From the NCBI RefSeq assembly GCF_014595945.1, contig NZ_JABXWU010000001.1, positions 1 to 64,000 of the forward strand: a stretch of DNA of 64,000 nucleotides, read 5' to 3'. This DNA is from Alkalibacillus aidingensis. Its GTDB lineage: Bacteria; Bacillota; Bacilli; Bacillales; Alkalibacillaceae. The stretch's first letter is position 1; each line of letters begins with the position of its first letter. Made by a program: the position numbers and the translations under genes. This document shows positions 7,882 through 16,816 of the stretch, piece after piece. Below the pieces are notes generated by a model, which did no database searches, was not told where the DNA came from, and was given only the letters and a program-made list of their open reading frames with translations.

Positions 7882-10137
7882 CTAATATCTTTGCTGTCGC
7901 TCAGGTAGTTCAACTGTATCGATCACAGAACCACTCGATAGATCATAAACATTCATTCGGTCTTGTGATAGGGTGTAGAGCGTGTCTCCTACAGATACCA
8001 TGCGCATGACGCGCGATTCCCAGTCCGGGTGGTCAATGTCGGGTTCTTGGTGGGTGATGTTATCTCTTAACGTAATACCATCATCGGGAGAGATATCATA
8101 TAAAAAGGCCCCTTCAAAAATAAATGAATGTTCTTCATAAGTGTGACCATCTCTTGTAACTTCTTCTGTTTCCATTAATTCAGCTGGGAAACCAAAGAGA
8201 TTTTCCTCTTCAGGGTGTTGATATAAGATCTTATGGTTATAGGTGACTTCTGAATGGGCAGCACCTTCACCAAGTATTTCAATGTGCTTTTCTTCGGGAC
8301 TATATGGATCACTGACATCAAATACTGATAGTTTTAAGCCAACTTGACGGACAATGGGTTCATCAGACCATTCGACTTCCTTGAGTTCGGTATGCTGTCC
8401 AAATCCTACAACATGGTCATCATCAAGAGGGTGCAGGTAATTACTAAAGCCTGGAATTTTTAATTCGCCTAAAACTTCAGGGTCACTTGGGTCTTCCAAA
8501 TCGATCACGAATAATGGATCGACTTGTTCAAACGTGACCATGTAAGCGACTTGGTCCATAAACCGGACACTGAAAATTTGTTCCCCTTCAGCTAAGCCTT
8601 CAACTGCACCTAACGGGTTCAAGTCCAAATCATAGGTGTATAAATTGTTAGTTGATGGTTCCTCATCATCCCACATATCGCCTTTAGTTGTCGCCACTCT
8701 AAATGTGCCGTCTCTTTCATCCATTGAAAATTGGTTCAATAAAGTTCCATTGACGACAGTTGACGTGTTGAACGTGATTTCTCCATCATCGATTTTAAAT
8801 TGGTTAATTTCTGTATTTGCTGGTCGCGCAATCATTATTCGATCCGAGGTATCATCATTATTCGCTGATTCTGTATTATATTTGTTCACGGCTGTATAAA
8901 TATGATCCTCTGACATGTACATCTGGTTTGATGCACCTAAATAAGTTTCAACATTAGCCTCTTCATTCATATTATTTAAATCGAGCGAGCCCAATAGCAT
9001 GAAGCTTTCATCATCACTTTCGGGGAAGAAGTATAAGTCTTCAAAATCAATCGGCTCACCTTCATCGCTAACAGCTGTATCTTTAATAAATGGTCGAACA
9101 TCTATATCATCCTGGGGCTCATCATCTTCATTTCTCAAAATATGAACAGGTGGGCGATTGTTCCCAACCAAATATAGGTAACCGTCCATTAAACGAGCAG
9201 CTGACAAGGACCCTTCCATGGAAAACTCTCTAATTTGCTCAGGATCTTCACGATCAGCCATGTCATATACGTAAACAGTTGTCTGGGTCATCATAGGAGG
9301 ATAAATCATGGTCTCTGCTTCAGTTCCCTGATTTGAATTTTCATCCATCTCTCGAATCGGCTCGTGTGTTGATCCAATGGTAATTAGTAAATCATCGTGC
9401 AAGTATAACTCTTGGATATGGTAATTATCTTCACTGATTTGACTAACGACACGACTATCCTCATCATCCGAAGAAGCGATAACAATATCATCTTGTCTCG
9501 CAAAATAAATATAGTCACCATCTGATTTAACGATGTCACCTTCATCGATGCCGTCGACTTGAACATTCGTTTCAGAAGTTGATGCCTCATTGCTAGCCGA
9601 TGAATCATCTCCAGCTCCTAAACCGAGACTTTCCCGTGCACCATCAGCACTTTCATCTTGCATTTGTTGAGGTTTTGACTGTTCTCGAGCCTCAGCTCGT
9701 TCATCTAATAGTGCCCATAGTTGTTCCTCACTTTCAATGTTTGGTAATTCTGCAACTGTTTCAAATGAGTGAACAAAGGATTGAGATAACTGCTTTCCAT
9801 TCGCCGTTTGAACCTCATCGGAAATATCGATCTGATAGGTTTCATCTAACTGATATCCATCTTCCGGGGAATACAAAGTTAAAATCGTATGGTCCTTATT
9901 CCAATCAAAATCGACTGAAACAGGGTGTCCTTCTTCATCTAATACAGTTACTGTTTCATCTGTAAATGTACTTGGGTCCATTGAATCGTCAAAGTGAATA
10001 GACCAATCTTTAGACGTCGATACATAACTTGATGCTGAAGGGATTTCGGCTGATATATTGTTTGTCGTTAGATTAAAAATTAAAACGCCGAAACCAATTA
10101 TAGTCATCACACTGATCGACCAAATTATTTTTTTCAA
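7882..10137 (-). CDS. Secreted beta-propeller protein with N-terminal SbsA-type Ig-like domain
   Basis: About 751 residues. An N-terminal hydrophobic segment (about 5-25) exports or anchors the protein. Residues about 40-120 look like an SbsA-type Ig-like domain (WSIHFDDSMDPSTF, strand pattern ending TYQIDIS). A large region from about 190 to the end matches the Beta_propel family (COG4880-like, WD40-related secreted propellers), with repeated VYDMADREDPEQI and VFDVSDPYSPE motifs. The TTG at 10137 is favoured because GGTGA lies 7 bases upstream; the ATG at 10158 has no ribosome site. Strongly acidic, so probably extracellular in a salty setting. Ligand unknown. Confidence 0.8.
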   Translation of the reverse strand: MKKIIWSISVMTIIGFGVLIFNLTTNNISAEIPSASSYVSTSKDWSIHFDDSMDPSTFTDETVTVLDEEGHPVSVDFDWNKDHTILTLYSPEDGYQLDETYQIDISDEVQTANGKQLSQSFVHSFETVAELPNIESEEQLWALLDERAEAREQSKPQQMQDESADGARESLGLGAGDDSSASNEASTSETNVQVDGIDEGDIVKSDGDYIYFARQDDIVIASSDDEDSRVVSQISEDNYHIQELYLHDDLLITIGSTHEPIREMDENSNQGTEAETMIYPPMMTQTTVYVYDMADREDPEQIREFSMEGSLSAARLMDGYLYLVGNNRPPVHILRNEDDEPQDDIDVRPFIKDTAVSDEGEPIDFEDLYFFPESDDESFMLLGSLDLNNMNEEANVETYLGASNQMYMSEDHIYTAVNKYNTESANNDDTSDRIMIARPANTEINQFKIDDGEITFNTSTVVNGTLLNQFSMDERDGTFRVATTKGDMWDDEEPSTNNLYTYDLDLNPLGAVEGLAEGEQIFSVRFMDQVAYMVTFEQVDPLFVIDLEDPSDPEVLGELKIPGFSNYLHPLDDDHVVGFGQHTELKEVEWSDEPIVRQVGLKLSVFDVSDPYSPEEKHIEILGEGAAHSEVTYNHKILYQHPEEENLFGFPAELMETEEVTRDGHTYEEHSFIFEGAFLYDISPDDGITLRDNITHQEPDIDHPDWESRVMRMVSVGDTLYTLSQDRMNVYDLSSGSVIDTVELPERQQRY

Positions 10138-10418
10138 CACATCTTCACCACTTTCCATAAATTTATCTGTTGTTTTAGTTAGACGTAAAGATTACAATTT
10201 CGTTACAAAGATTTACCATAAAAAATTTCCTGCTTATTAAGTATGGTAAAATAAATGTTAAGATTCAGAAAAATATCTTAATATCTAACTTCATAACTCA
10301 TTATTTCTTTAACTGAACGGAAAGTGGGAACAGCGTGAGGAAGTTTTTGAAACGGTGTGGTGATGAAAGAGGCTAAGGAAAGGTAGTATGGGCAAGTGAA
10401 TAAGCGTATCGTACCATG

Positions 10419-10811
10419 CTACTCATTCAGTTGAATAGCTTCACTGGCCAATTGGTCGGCATGTTTATTTTGCTTTTTGGGAATCCATTTAATGAAAAAG
10501 AAGGGAAAAGGGTTAGCCATATCGGTTATTTTTTCTAAATAAGGTAGAAATGATTTATTTTTTGTATATTCCTTTTCCAGTACATCGACGACAATCTGAG
10601 AGTCTGATCGAAAAGATAAAATCTCATCAGGAAAATGTTCTTGGCAAATCTCTAGTGCCTTAATCACAGCCATAAATTCGGCTTCATGGCTCGTAAGCGT
10701 TCCAAGTGGAATGGCGTATTCATATTGTTTTCCGTGAGCTTTAATGTAAATACCAGCCCCACTTAGGCCAGGGTTTCCTTTAGCTGCACCATCTGTATAG
10801 ACTTCAATCAA
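10419..10811 (-). CDS. Ribonuclease HI family protein
   Basis: A 130-residue RNase H-fold protein, about the size of B. subtilis YpdQ/YpeP-type proteins. The four acidic positions are all visible: D in VYTDGAAKGNPG (residue 7), E in SHEAEF, D in FRSDSQIVV and D in KHADQLA. It should therefore cut RNA in RNA-DNA hybrids, though some bacillar relatives are reported as weak or inactive. The start is TTG at 10811 with AAAGGAG 10 bases upstream. It is divergent from the esterase gene at 10919. Confidence 0.85.
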   Translation of the reverse strand: MIEVYTDGAAKGNPGLSGAGIYIKAHGKQYEYAIPLGTLTSHEAEFMAVIKALEICQEHFPDEILSFRSDSQIVVDVLEKEYTKNKSFLPYLEKITDMANPFPFFFIKWIPKKQNKHADQLASEAIQLNE

Positions 10812-10918
10812 AATTGTCGCGCTCCTTTAACGAGTATTCAGCTAGAGTATAAAATAGAGGCCAGGTAATTTCAAAAATAATTAACTTTACATCTAAGTCC
10901 ATAAAGGAGTTTGAAATC

Positions 10919-11662
10919 ATGAAAATCGTTACACCAAAACCCATCACAAATATAGCTGGAAACAGAGCCGTCTTATTACTTCATGGTTTTACTGGCAGTA
11001 CAGTCGACGTTAGAAGACTTGCGAAGTACTTGCATAACCGTGGTTATACATGTCATGCCCCTTTATACAAAGGTCATGGGGGAAAGCCAGAACAATTGAT
11101 CCATACGAGTCCTGAAGATTGGTGGCAGGATGTGATTTCAGGATATGATTTCTTGAAGTCTAAAGGATACGAAAGGATTGCTGTCGTTGGGGTGTCACTA
11201 GGTGGTGTTTTTTCACTTAAACTGGGTATGAAACGACCGGTAACAGGGATCGCGACGATGTCGGCACCTGCTAAAGAGAAGAGCGTCGAGGATCTAAAAA
11301 AGCGCGTACTCGATTACGCGACGGGATACAAAAAACTTGAGGGTAAAAATCCTGCCGAGATCCATGTAGAATTGAGTCAATTAGAGCAGTCACTACCAAC
11401 TACCTCATTAAAAGGTTTACAACAATTCATTTTAACAACAAGCGAAAAACTGACGTCGATCACCACCCCAACATTCATACTGCAAGGATGCTTGGATGAA
11501 CAGCTATACCATGAGAGTGCCAAGCTGATTTTTGAACGGATCCATACCGAAGAAAAACAATTGAAATGGTATAAGAACTCTGGGCATATCATGACTTTAG
11601 GGGATGAACGTGAGAAGATTCATCATGATATCGCAGCTTATTTGGAGTCTTTAGATTGGTGA
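10919..11662 (+). CDS. Carboxylesterase, Est30/YvaK type
   Basis: A 247-residue alpha/beta hydrolase for short-chain esters. Nucleophile Ser93 sits in GVSLGG, the acid is Asp193 (CLDEQLY) and the base His223 (SGHIMTL), almost the same positions and length as Est30 of Geobacillus stearothermophilus. The start (KIVTPKP), the LLLHGFTG oxyanion loop and the C-terminus FLESLDW-like ending (AYLESLDW) also match that family. In B. subtilis the relative yvaK lies beside secG and rnr; here it lies elsewhere, next to a small coiled-coil membrane gene. Confidence 0.92.
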   Translation: MKIVTPKPITNIAGNRAVLLLHGFTGSTVDVRRLAKYLHNRGYTCHAPLYKGHGGKPEQLIHTSPEDWWQDVISGYDFLKSKGYERIAVVGVSLGGVFSLKLGMKRPVTGIATMSAPAKEKSVEDLKKRVLDYATGYKKLEGKNPAEIHVELSQLEQSLPTTSLKGLQQFILTTSEKLTSITTPTFILQGCLDEQLYHESAKLIFERIHTEEKQLKWYKNSGHIMTLGDEREKIHHDIAAYLESLDW

Positions 11663-11690
11663 ATATTCATCAATACAAGGAGGTGCATCT

Positions 11691-11966
11691 ATGCATATAC
11701 CTGGATTTTTTGATCTAATCATCTTTCACTTACCAACTATCATTGTCGTGATCGTCACCGCTCTTTTTATTTATGCGTTAACCAAAGAGAAGTTGGTCAT
11801 GACTTCGGAAAAATATGACGATCAGGTCGAACAGCTTAAACAGCAAAATGAAAGCGCTTTAAAACAAGTCGAAATGCTTAAACAACAAAACCAAGATATT
11901 TTAAATGAATTAGAAAGTCTAAAAAGGCCGAAGAAGCCAAAAGACGATGAGTGGTTTTTGGATTAA
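11691..11966 (+). CDS. Small membrane protein with C-terminal coiled coil
   Basis: 91 residues. One transmembrane helix (about 8-30) is followed by a hydrophilic helix with a repeated EQLKQQNE/EMLKQQNQ pattern (about 45-75), predicted as a coiled coil, and a basic then acidic tail. AAGGAGG lies 8 bases before the ATG, 28 bases after the esterase stop. No family recognised. Likely a membrane-tethered coiled-coil partner. Confidence 0.7.
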   Translation: MHIPGFFDLIIFHLPTIIVVIVTALFIYALTKEKLVMTSEKYDDQVEQLKQQNESALKQVEMLKQQNQDILNELESLKRPKKPKDDEWFLD

Positions 11967-12086
11967 ATCTCAATTAGATTCGCTCGTTGTTTTTCCCCTT
12001 CATTTGTCATTTTGTGGTATTATGTGAGTGTTAGTTCCATATAAATGGCAAATTTAATCACTCTAGTAAATCTTGGAGGTATTGGA

Positions 12087-12266
12087 ATGGGACAGTTTAT
12101 TAGTCGCTGGGGAGTATTGATCATAGGATTTGTGCTTGCCATTATTGCCATTAGCCTTTATGTTGATGAAGGAAATAACTTGAATTATATGGTTTTTATC
12201 ACGTTCTTCGGCTTAGCTGGAATCGTGATGGGGCTAGGCATTAGAAGAGCAAGGCAAAAGAAATAA
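12087..12266 (+). CDS. 59-residue two-TM membrane protein
   Basis: The ATG at 12087 has GGAGG 7 bases upstream, so the longer frame from 12045 is not used. Two hydrophobic helices (about 8-26 and 33-51) with a basic tail RRARQKK. The stop TAA is 17 bases from the start of the Nudix gene, so the two are probably cotranslated. No family recognised. Confidence 0.65.
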   Translation: MGQFISRWGVLIIGFVLAIIAISLYVDEGNNLNYMVFITFFGLAGIVMGLGIRRARQKK

Positions 12267-12283
12267 TGAGTAGGGGAGTAAGC

Positions 12284-12907
12284 ATGGGCGAAGAACAATT
12301 GAAAATTTTTGATCGAGAACATAATCAAATCGGTGTGGCTTCACGTAAAGAAGTACATAAACAAGGGCTATGGCATGAGGCTTTCCATTGTTGGTTAATT
12401 GGTAAACGGGCAGGTCAATATGATGTTTACTTGCAACTTCGTAGTCAAAAGAAGAAAGATTATCCAAACCTTTTAGACATATCAGCTGCTGGTCATCTGT
12501 TAGCAAATGAAGCGGTTGAAGATGGGGTGCGTGAGGTTAAAGAAGAAATCGGAATCGATGTGTCGTTTGAAGTGCTAGAGCCACTCGGGGTGATCAATTT
12601 TACAATAGAAGACGGAGAGTTTATCGACCGAGAATTTTCTCATGTATTTTTATATAAAAGTGAATTAAGCTTAGAAGATTTAACGATTCAACCTGATGAA
12701 GTCGCTGGAATGGTCAAAATGAGCTTTGGGGATTTCAGTGAGCTATGGTTTGGAAAAAAAGAACGAGTCAAGGTTGACGGGTTTCAAATAACAAAAGACG
12801 GACGTAAATATTCAATTTGTGAGCGAGTTGGAATTGATGATTTTGTTCCACATCATATGGATTTCTACCGAGAAGTTGTCAGAAGAATCGAGAAGAATCT
12901 AGATTAA
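12284..12907 (+). CDS. Nudix hydrolase, isopentenyl-diphosphate-isomerase-like class
   Basis: 207 residues. The opening LKIFDREHNQIGVASRKEVH and WHEAFHCWLI is typical of the IDI/YfcD-like branch of Nudix proteins. The Nudix box GHLLANE...REVKEEIGI (about residues 72-93) holds the metal-binding glutamates, but with six residues instead of the classic seven between the first E and the RE pair. The ATG at 12284 has AGGGGAG 5 bases upstream; an ATG at 12266 overlaps the previous stop and is the alternative. Substrate unknown. Confidence 0.85.
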   Translation: MGEEQLKIFDREHNQIGVASRKEVHKQGLWHEAFHCWLIGKRAGQYDVYLQLRSQKKKDYPNLLDISAAGHLLANEAVEDGVREVKEEIGIDVSFEVLEPLGVINFTIEDGEFIDREFSHVFLYKSELSLEDLTIQPDEVAGMVKMSFGDFSELWFGKKERVKVDGFQITKDGRKYSICERVGIDDFVPHHMDFYREVVRRIEKNLD

Positions 12908-12957
12908 CACCTGAAGAGCTTTATGTAATCGAGACTATGCACTGTGGAGGTTATTCA

Positions 12958-13155
12958 ATGATTGAGAATATGTTATGGGGTCTGTTGGTTGTTTTAGTTT
13001 TAGCATTAATGATTTTTTTCGATCGGCGCAAAAAGAAAAAACACCCACGTTCACACCTGCAGAACAGAGAAAAAAGTGAGCAGGAAAAAGAACTTGAAGT
13101 TGAAATAGCAAAAGAAAAATCACGTCAGAAACCGACCAATTTTGGAGGGTTCTAG
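12958..13155 (+). CDS. 65-residue single-TM membrane protein with charged tail
   Basis: The ATG at 12958 has GGAGG 7 bases upstream. One N-terminal membrane helix (about 5-22) is followed by a highly charged lysine/glutamate tail (RRKKKKHP, then EKSEQEKELEVEIAKEKS) that is probably helical in the cytoplasm. It follows the Nudix gene by 50 bases. No family recognised. Confidence 0.6.
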   Translation: MIENMLWGLLVVLVLALMIFFDRRKKKKHPRSHLQNREKSEQEKELEVEIAKEKSRQKPTNFGGF

Positions 13156-13299
13156 GAAAAGGTGACCGAACGACTTTTGTGGATTTCGATTGTTTTTTTG
13201 GTGAAGTTATGCTAAATTTTTTTAAAATCCTATAAAACTAAGTGATTCAACCAAACTAATTTTAGCGTACTATACCAATTACAAACAAAGGATGACGCA

Positions 13300-13827
13300 A
13301 TGATGAAGCTAAAGCAATTCGCAGCTGCTTATTTATTTAACGAAGATGAAGAGGTTTTATTTTTACAGAAGAAAGAAGATGCATCATTCCTTAGTGGTAT
13401 GCTCGTTCCGGTGGGAGGGCATATGAAAGAAGGCGAGATGAATGCTCCAGAATCAGCATGTATTCGAGAAATTGAAGAAGAATCTGGCTTAGATAACGAT
13501 GATTATCATAATTTACAACTACGCTATATTCTTTACAGGATGAAGGGTGTTGAGGAAATTCGGATTCAGTATATTTTCTTCGGTGAAATGAGTAAGGAAT
13601 CTGATTTAGTTGCAAGTGAAGAAGGGGAGTTGAAGTGGATTCCCTATCGAGATATTCCAAATGAAGACGTCACCCAAACCAATAAAGAAATCGCTCAGCA
13701 CTATGAAACGACGGGCAGATTCAATGATCATGTTTATGTCGGGGTTATGAAATCTGACAATGGTGAGCCTGGTATTACGTGGGCGTTACTCGAGGATTGG
13801 GAATTGTATGAAGGGAAGCCGTTTTAA
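13300..13827 (+). CDS. Nudix hydrolase (MutT-like)
   Basis: 175 residues with a Nudix box around 39-62: GGHMKEGE, then REIEEESGL. The metal-binding REIEEE is intact, but nine residues instead of seven separate the first E and the RE pair. AAAGGATG precedes the ATG codons at 13300 and following. Enzymes of this type hydrolyse nucleoside diphosphates linked to another group; the exact substrate is not visible. It is a second, only distantly similar Nudix protein within 1.1 kb. Confidence 0.85.
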   Translation: MMKLKQFAAAYLFNEDEEVLFLQKKEDASFLSGMLVPVGGHMKEGEMNAPESACIREIEEESGLDNDDYHNLQLRYILYRMKGVEEIRIQYIFFGEMSKESDLVASEEGELKWIPYRDIPNEDVTQTNKEIAQHYETTGRFNDHVYVGVMKSDNGEPGITWALLEDWELYEGKPF

Positions 13828-13830
13828 GCG

Positions 13831-13896
13831 ATGAACAAATGGGAATGGATATTATGGGCAGTACTGCTTTTGAGTTGGATGAACCTTACTCTGTGA
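13831..13896 (+). CDS. Possible 21-residue hydrophobic peptide
   Basis: ATG to TGA encodes a tryptophan-rich hydrophobic peptide (MNKWEWILWAVLLLSWMNLTL is split here as MNKWEWILWAV and LLLSWMNLTL). It starts 3 bases after the Nudix stop and ends just before a strong terminator, so it would be on the same transcript. The nearest purine-rich stretch (AAGGGAAG) is a little far upstream, so it may not be translated. Confidence 0.25.
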   Translation: MNKWEWILWAVLLLSWMNLTL

Positions 13897-13917
13897 ACGT
13901 CTATAAGTGGTGATCAT

Positions 13918-13962
13918 ACGGCCTTAGCTCAGTATTATGAAGAGCTAAGGTCGTTTATTTTT
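13918..13962 (+). terminator. Rho-independent terminator
   Basis: A 13-bp stem (ACGGCCTTAGCTC / GAGCTAAGGTCGT, one G-T pair) with an 11-base loop, followed by TTATTTTT. It ends the transcription unit of small membrane and Nudix genes. Confidence 0.85.
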
Positions 13963-14038
13963 GGATGATTATAGTACGGTGGGTTAGTTTTCGGGCTACT
14001 GGTTTTTCTATGACGGGTGAAGTGATTAACAGCTGTGC

Positions 14039-14795
14039 ACCGGGAAGAGAGCGAATGTTTCATTACCGGTGCACGAGTCAGGGGGCAGCTACCGGGAAAA
14101 GAGAGGGTGTGTCATTGCCCGGAAGGTCGGTTTAAGAGCGAGTACCGGGAAAAGAGAGGGTGTGTCATTGCCCGGAAAGTCGGTCATAGGGCAGTTACCG
14201 GGAAAAGAGAACACGTATCACTGCCCGGAAAGTCAGTCATAGGGCAGCTACCGGGAAAAGAGAACACGTATCACTGCCCGGAAAGTCAGTCATAGAGCAG
14301 TTACCTGGAATAGAGATCGTGTGTCATTGCCCGGAAAGTCAGTCAGAGGGCAGTTACCGGGAAAAGAGAGTGCACGTCATTGCCCGGAAAGTCAGTCATA
14401 GAGCGAGTACCGGGAAAAGAGAGCGCACGTCATTGCCCGGAAAGTCGGTCATAGAGCAGTTACCGGGAAAAGAGAGTGCACGTCATTGCCCGGAAAGTCG
14501 GTAATAGGGCAGCTACCGGGAAAAGAGATCGCATGTCATTGCCCGGAAGGTCGGTCATAGGGAAGTTACCGGGAAAAGAGAGGGTGTGTCATTGCCCGGA
14601 AAGTCCGTCATAGGGCAGTTACCGGGAAAAGAGAACACGTATCACTGCCCGGAAAGTCCGTCATAGGGCAGTTACCTGGAATAGAGAGCGCACGTCATTG
14701 CCCGGAAAGTCAGTCAGAGGGCAGTTACCGGGAAAAGAGAGTGCACGTCATTGCCCGGAAAGTCGGTAATAGATCACATACTGGGAACAGAGGCC
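14039..14795 (+). repeat. 53-bp tandem array, about 15 units (array B)
   Basis: ACCGGG (or ACCTGG) recurs at 14091, 14144, 14197, 14250, 14303, 14356, 14409, 14462, 14515, 14568, 14621, 14674, 14727 and 14780 (ACTGGG), exactly 53 bp apart, plus a copy at 14039. Each unit has CCGGGAAAAGAGA, a variable hexamer (GGGTGT, ACACGT, TCGTGT, GTGCAC, GCGCAC, TCGCAT), GTCATTGCCCGG, then a 22-bp linker with GTCATAGGGCAG. CCGGG and CCCGG form an inverted pair. Short reading frames inside are artefacts of the repeat. Confidence 0.95.
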
Positions 14796-14885
14796 ATCAC
14801 TTATTTTCGCAAACATAAAATTTATTACCAAAATGTGGTCAATAACATAGTATACAGTGGATAAATGATTTTTAGGAGGAGATAA

Positions 14886-15416
14886 ATGATGTATTATCGT
14901 CCGTGTTGTCCTGAACAATGGTATGACCATATGTATTATCAATGGATGAATCAACATTGGGGTCACCAGCAACCACCTCAGAAATATGGCTACAGTACTC
15001 AGAGCATTCAAGATTACGGAACCAATCCATATGTTGTCGATATCGCCGGAATAACCAAGCAAAACAATACTTTCCGCACGGCTTTATGGACCGGTGAATA
15101 CTTACAGCTTACGTTGATGAGTATCGACGTTGGAGAAGATATTGGCTTAGAACTTCATCCAGACCTTGATCAATTCTTACGTGTTGAACAGGGTCACGGA
15201 TTAGTGCAAATGGGAGATTCAGAGCATAACCTAGATTTTCAAGCGGAAGTTCGCCCGGGCTATGCGATCTTTGTCCCAGCTGGAAAATGGCATAATTTAA
15301 CCAATTTAAGTAACGTCCCACTTAAGCTTTACTCAATCTATGCGCCACCTGAACATCCATACGGAACAGTTCATGAAACAAAAGAAATCGCGATGGCAGC
15401 AGAAAATCATTATTAA
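14886..15416 (+). CDS. Cupin-domain protein with Tyr-rich N-terminus
   Basis: 176 residues. The first 45 are rich in Y, Q, W and H (MMYYRPCCPEQWYDHMYY), a style seen in coat-associated proteins of spore formers. A single cupin barrel follows (about 60-160). Cupin motif 2 is good (GYAIFVPAGKWHNLTN). Motif 1 is altered: LELHPDLDQF lacks the HxH pair and the usual E, so metal binding may be weakened. AGGAGGAGA precedes the ATG and a terminator follows. Role unknown, possibly sporulation-related by composition. Confidence 0.75.
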   Translation: MMYYRPCCPEQWYDHMYYQWMNQHWGHQQPPQKYGYSTQSIQDYGTNPYVVDIAGITKQNNTFRTALWTGEYLQLTLMSIDVGEDIGLELHPDLDQFLRVEQGHGLVQMGDSEHNLDFQAEVRPGYAIFVPAGKWHNLTNLSNVPLKLYSIYAPPEHPYGTVHETKEIAMAAENHY

Positions 15417-15428
15417 TTCTTGTGTATG

Positions 15429-15457
15429 TAAAGAGGTGTTGATGACACCTCTTTTTT
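15429..15457 (+). terminator. Rho-independent terminator
   Basis: A 9-bp stem AAGAGGTGT/ACACCTCTT with a small loop, then a run of T. Confidence 0.85.
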
Positions 15458-15569
15458 GTTGAAATGGCAAATATATGTTAATATTTAATTTGTCAGTAAT
15501 TTCTGTAAATTGAATGCAAGTAACTTTTTACTAGGATGAAGGTTTACATATTATTCGGAGGTGGCGAAT

Positions 15570-15863
15570 TTGGACCCGTACCATGATGCTTATGAAAGTA
15601 AATATAAACACGACCGATTTTTAAATGAAAATAATGGTGGTTCTGGTCCGAACTGGGGGCCATCTAATGATGATGTCGTATCGATCGGAACTTGGGTGAT
15701 CATTTTAATTCTGACAGCCATTCCTTTTATTAACTTCTTCGTCTTTTTAGCTTTAGCGTTTGCGACCCAGAATGAGACCCTCCAAAATTACGGGAAAGCA
15801 TCGCTAATTATATTTGTGTTTGGGTTGTTTTTAGCTATTTTTGCAGGTGGGTGTGTTTATTAA
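15570..15863 (+). CDS. Two-TM membrane protein, unknown
   Basis: About 97 residues. The start is most likely TTG at 15570 because GGAGG (15557-15561) is 8 bases upstream; the GTG at 15561 overlaps the ribosome site. A hydrophilic N-terminus of about 40 residues is followed by two membrane helices (about 41-67 and 75-96) and a CVY end. It lies 49 bases before a lipoprotein gene. No family recognised. Confidence 0.65.
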   Translation: MDPYHDAYESKYKHDRFLNENNGGSGPNWGPSNDDVVSIGTWVIILILTAIPFINFFVFLALAFATQNETLQNYGKASLIIFVFGLFLAIFAGGCVY

Positions 15864-15912
15864 GCTCCCGTTAGAGTGATTTTATAATGAGGTTTGGGAG
15901 GCTGAGACAACT

Positions 15913-16638
15913 ATGAAGAATCTATTCTTAATTAGTATGCTAATAATCACTAATATGATTTTGTTCGGGTGTAGTCCAAGCAATGAAAACGAAACAGAAG
16001 AGAACCATACCCAATCGTCTGAAAATGAGGATAATTCATCAGGAAATAATGAAGATCAAACGGAAGACGACAAAATAATTCTTGATATTGAACTGCCTAA
16101 CCAAAAAACTATACATATCAATATAGAGAAGGACATCCCAATTCTTCAATCATATTTAGAACAGTTTGATGAACCGAAAAGTGAAGTGAATAGAATGCGA
16201 AGTAACTATTTACTTTCAAACAAGCAGAGGGATTATTTTCTTATTAGTTACAATTGTGGAACGAATCTTTGTGACCAACTCTTGTTAGAACATAATCAGG
16301 GTGACTTTAATACATTTAAGGTTTCGGAAGCTAGTTTTATGCAGGTTTCAAAACAGAACAATGATTATCTAGCTTTTCTCTTTGGACGAAATGAGGGTGA
16401 TGAAGTCCTTAGAAATGAAGTAGTTATTTTTAATTTAGAGGATTTTCAGAAAATCTCACCACCAGAAAACTTAGCAATGCTGGAGAGTTTCGAATATCCG
16501 ATATCTAGCATTGAATGGAAGGATGGACGTTTAATAACCACGATAGCTGAAATTGACGATACTTCATTTGAAGCCTTAATGGAGTGGTATAAAAACCATG
16601 AAAATCCTACTCAAAAACTACAATGGGAAATTCAATAA
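15913..16638 (+). CDS. Lipoprotein, function unknown
   Basis: 241 residues with a lipoprotein signal peptide ending in the lipobox LFGC. A low-complexity acidic and asparagine/serine linker follows (about 22-55), then a globular domain with two cysteines in NCGTNLCDQ. It is probably anchored on the outer face of the membrane. GGGAGG lies upstream of the ATG. No family recognised. Confidence 0.7.
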   Translation: MKNLFLISMLIITNMILFGCSPSNENETEENHTQSSENEDNSSGNNEDQTEDDKIILDIELPNQKTIHINIEKDIPILQSYLEQFDEPKSEVNRMRSNYLLSNKQRDYFLISYNCGTNLCDQLLLEHNQGDFNTFKVSEASFMQVSKQNNDYLAFLFGRNEGDEVLRNEVVIFNLEDFQKISPPENLAMLESFEYPISSIEWKDGRLITTIAEIDDTSFEALMEWYKNHENPTQKLQWEIQ

Positions 16639-16758
16639 GTTAAAAAATTGAAGTGAATGGGGTGTTAGCTTAATAAGCTCATACAGATATATGAATATGC
16701 AAAACAAGTGGGAAATGACGCTAACTCTATTGATAAAGAATATGTTAATCACAAAAAT
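16639..16758 (+). other. Intergenic stretch with possible coding remnant
   Basis: No intact gene. One frame reads LNKLIQIYEYAKQVG and on for about 20 plausible residues into the following terminator, but it has no start codon with a ribosome site. IYEYAK recalls the first residues of translation initiation factor IF-2, yet the match is too short to claim. It may be a decayed fragment. Confidence 0.2.
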
Positions 16759-16790
16759 AATGAGGTGCAAATGCACCTCATTTTTCATTT
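16759..16790 (+). terminator. Rho-independent terminator
   Basis: Perfect 10-bp stem AATGAGGTGC/GCACCTCATT with a 4-base loop, then TTTTTCATTT. Confidence 0.85.
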
Positions 16791-16816
16791 ATTACTTGCT
16801 ATTCTACTTATTAATC

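Noticed and set aside
14035-14504. Two reading frames with repeated CHCPES/GKRE motifs
   Set aside because: Artefacts of the 53-bp array: three units make 159 bp, so frames repeat every 53 residues. No start signals.
14039-14795. CRISPR array
   Set aside because: The whole 53-bp unit is repeated, with no unique spacers of constant length between constant repeats, and no cas genes occur in the window. The same holds for arrays C, D and E.
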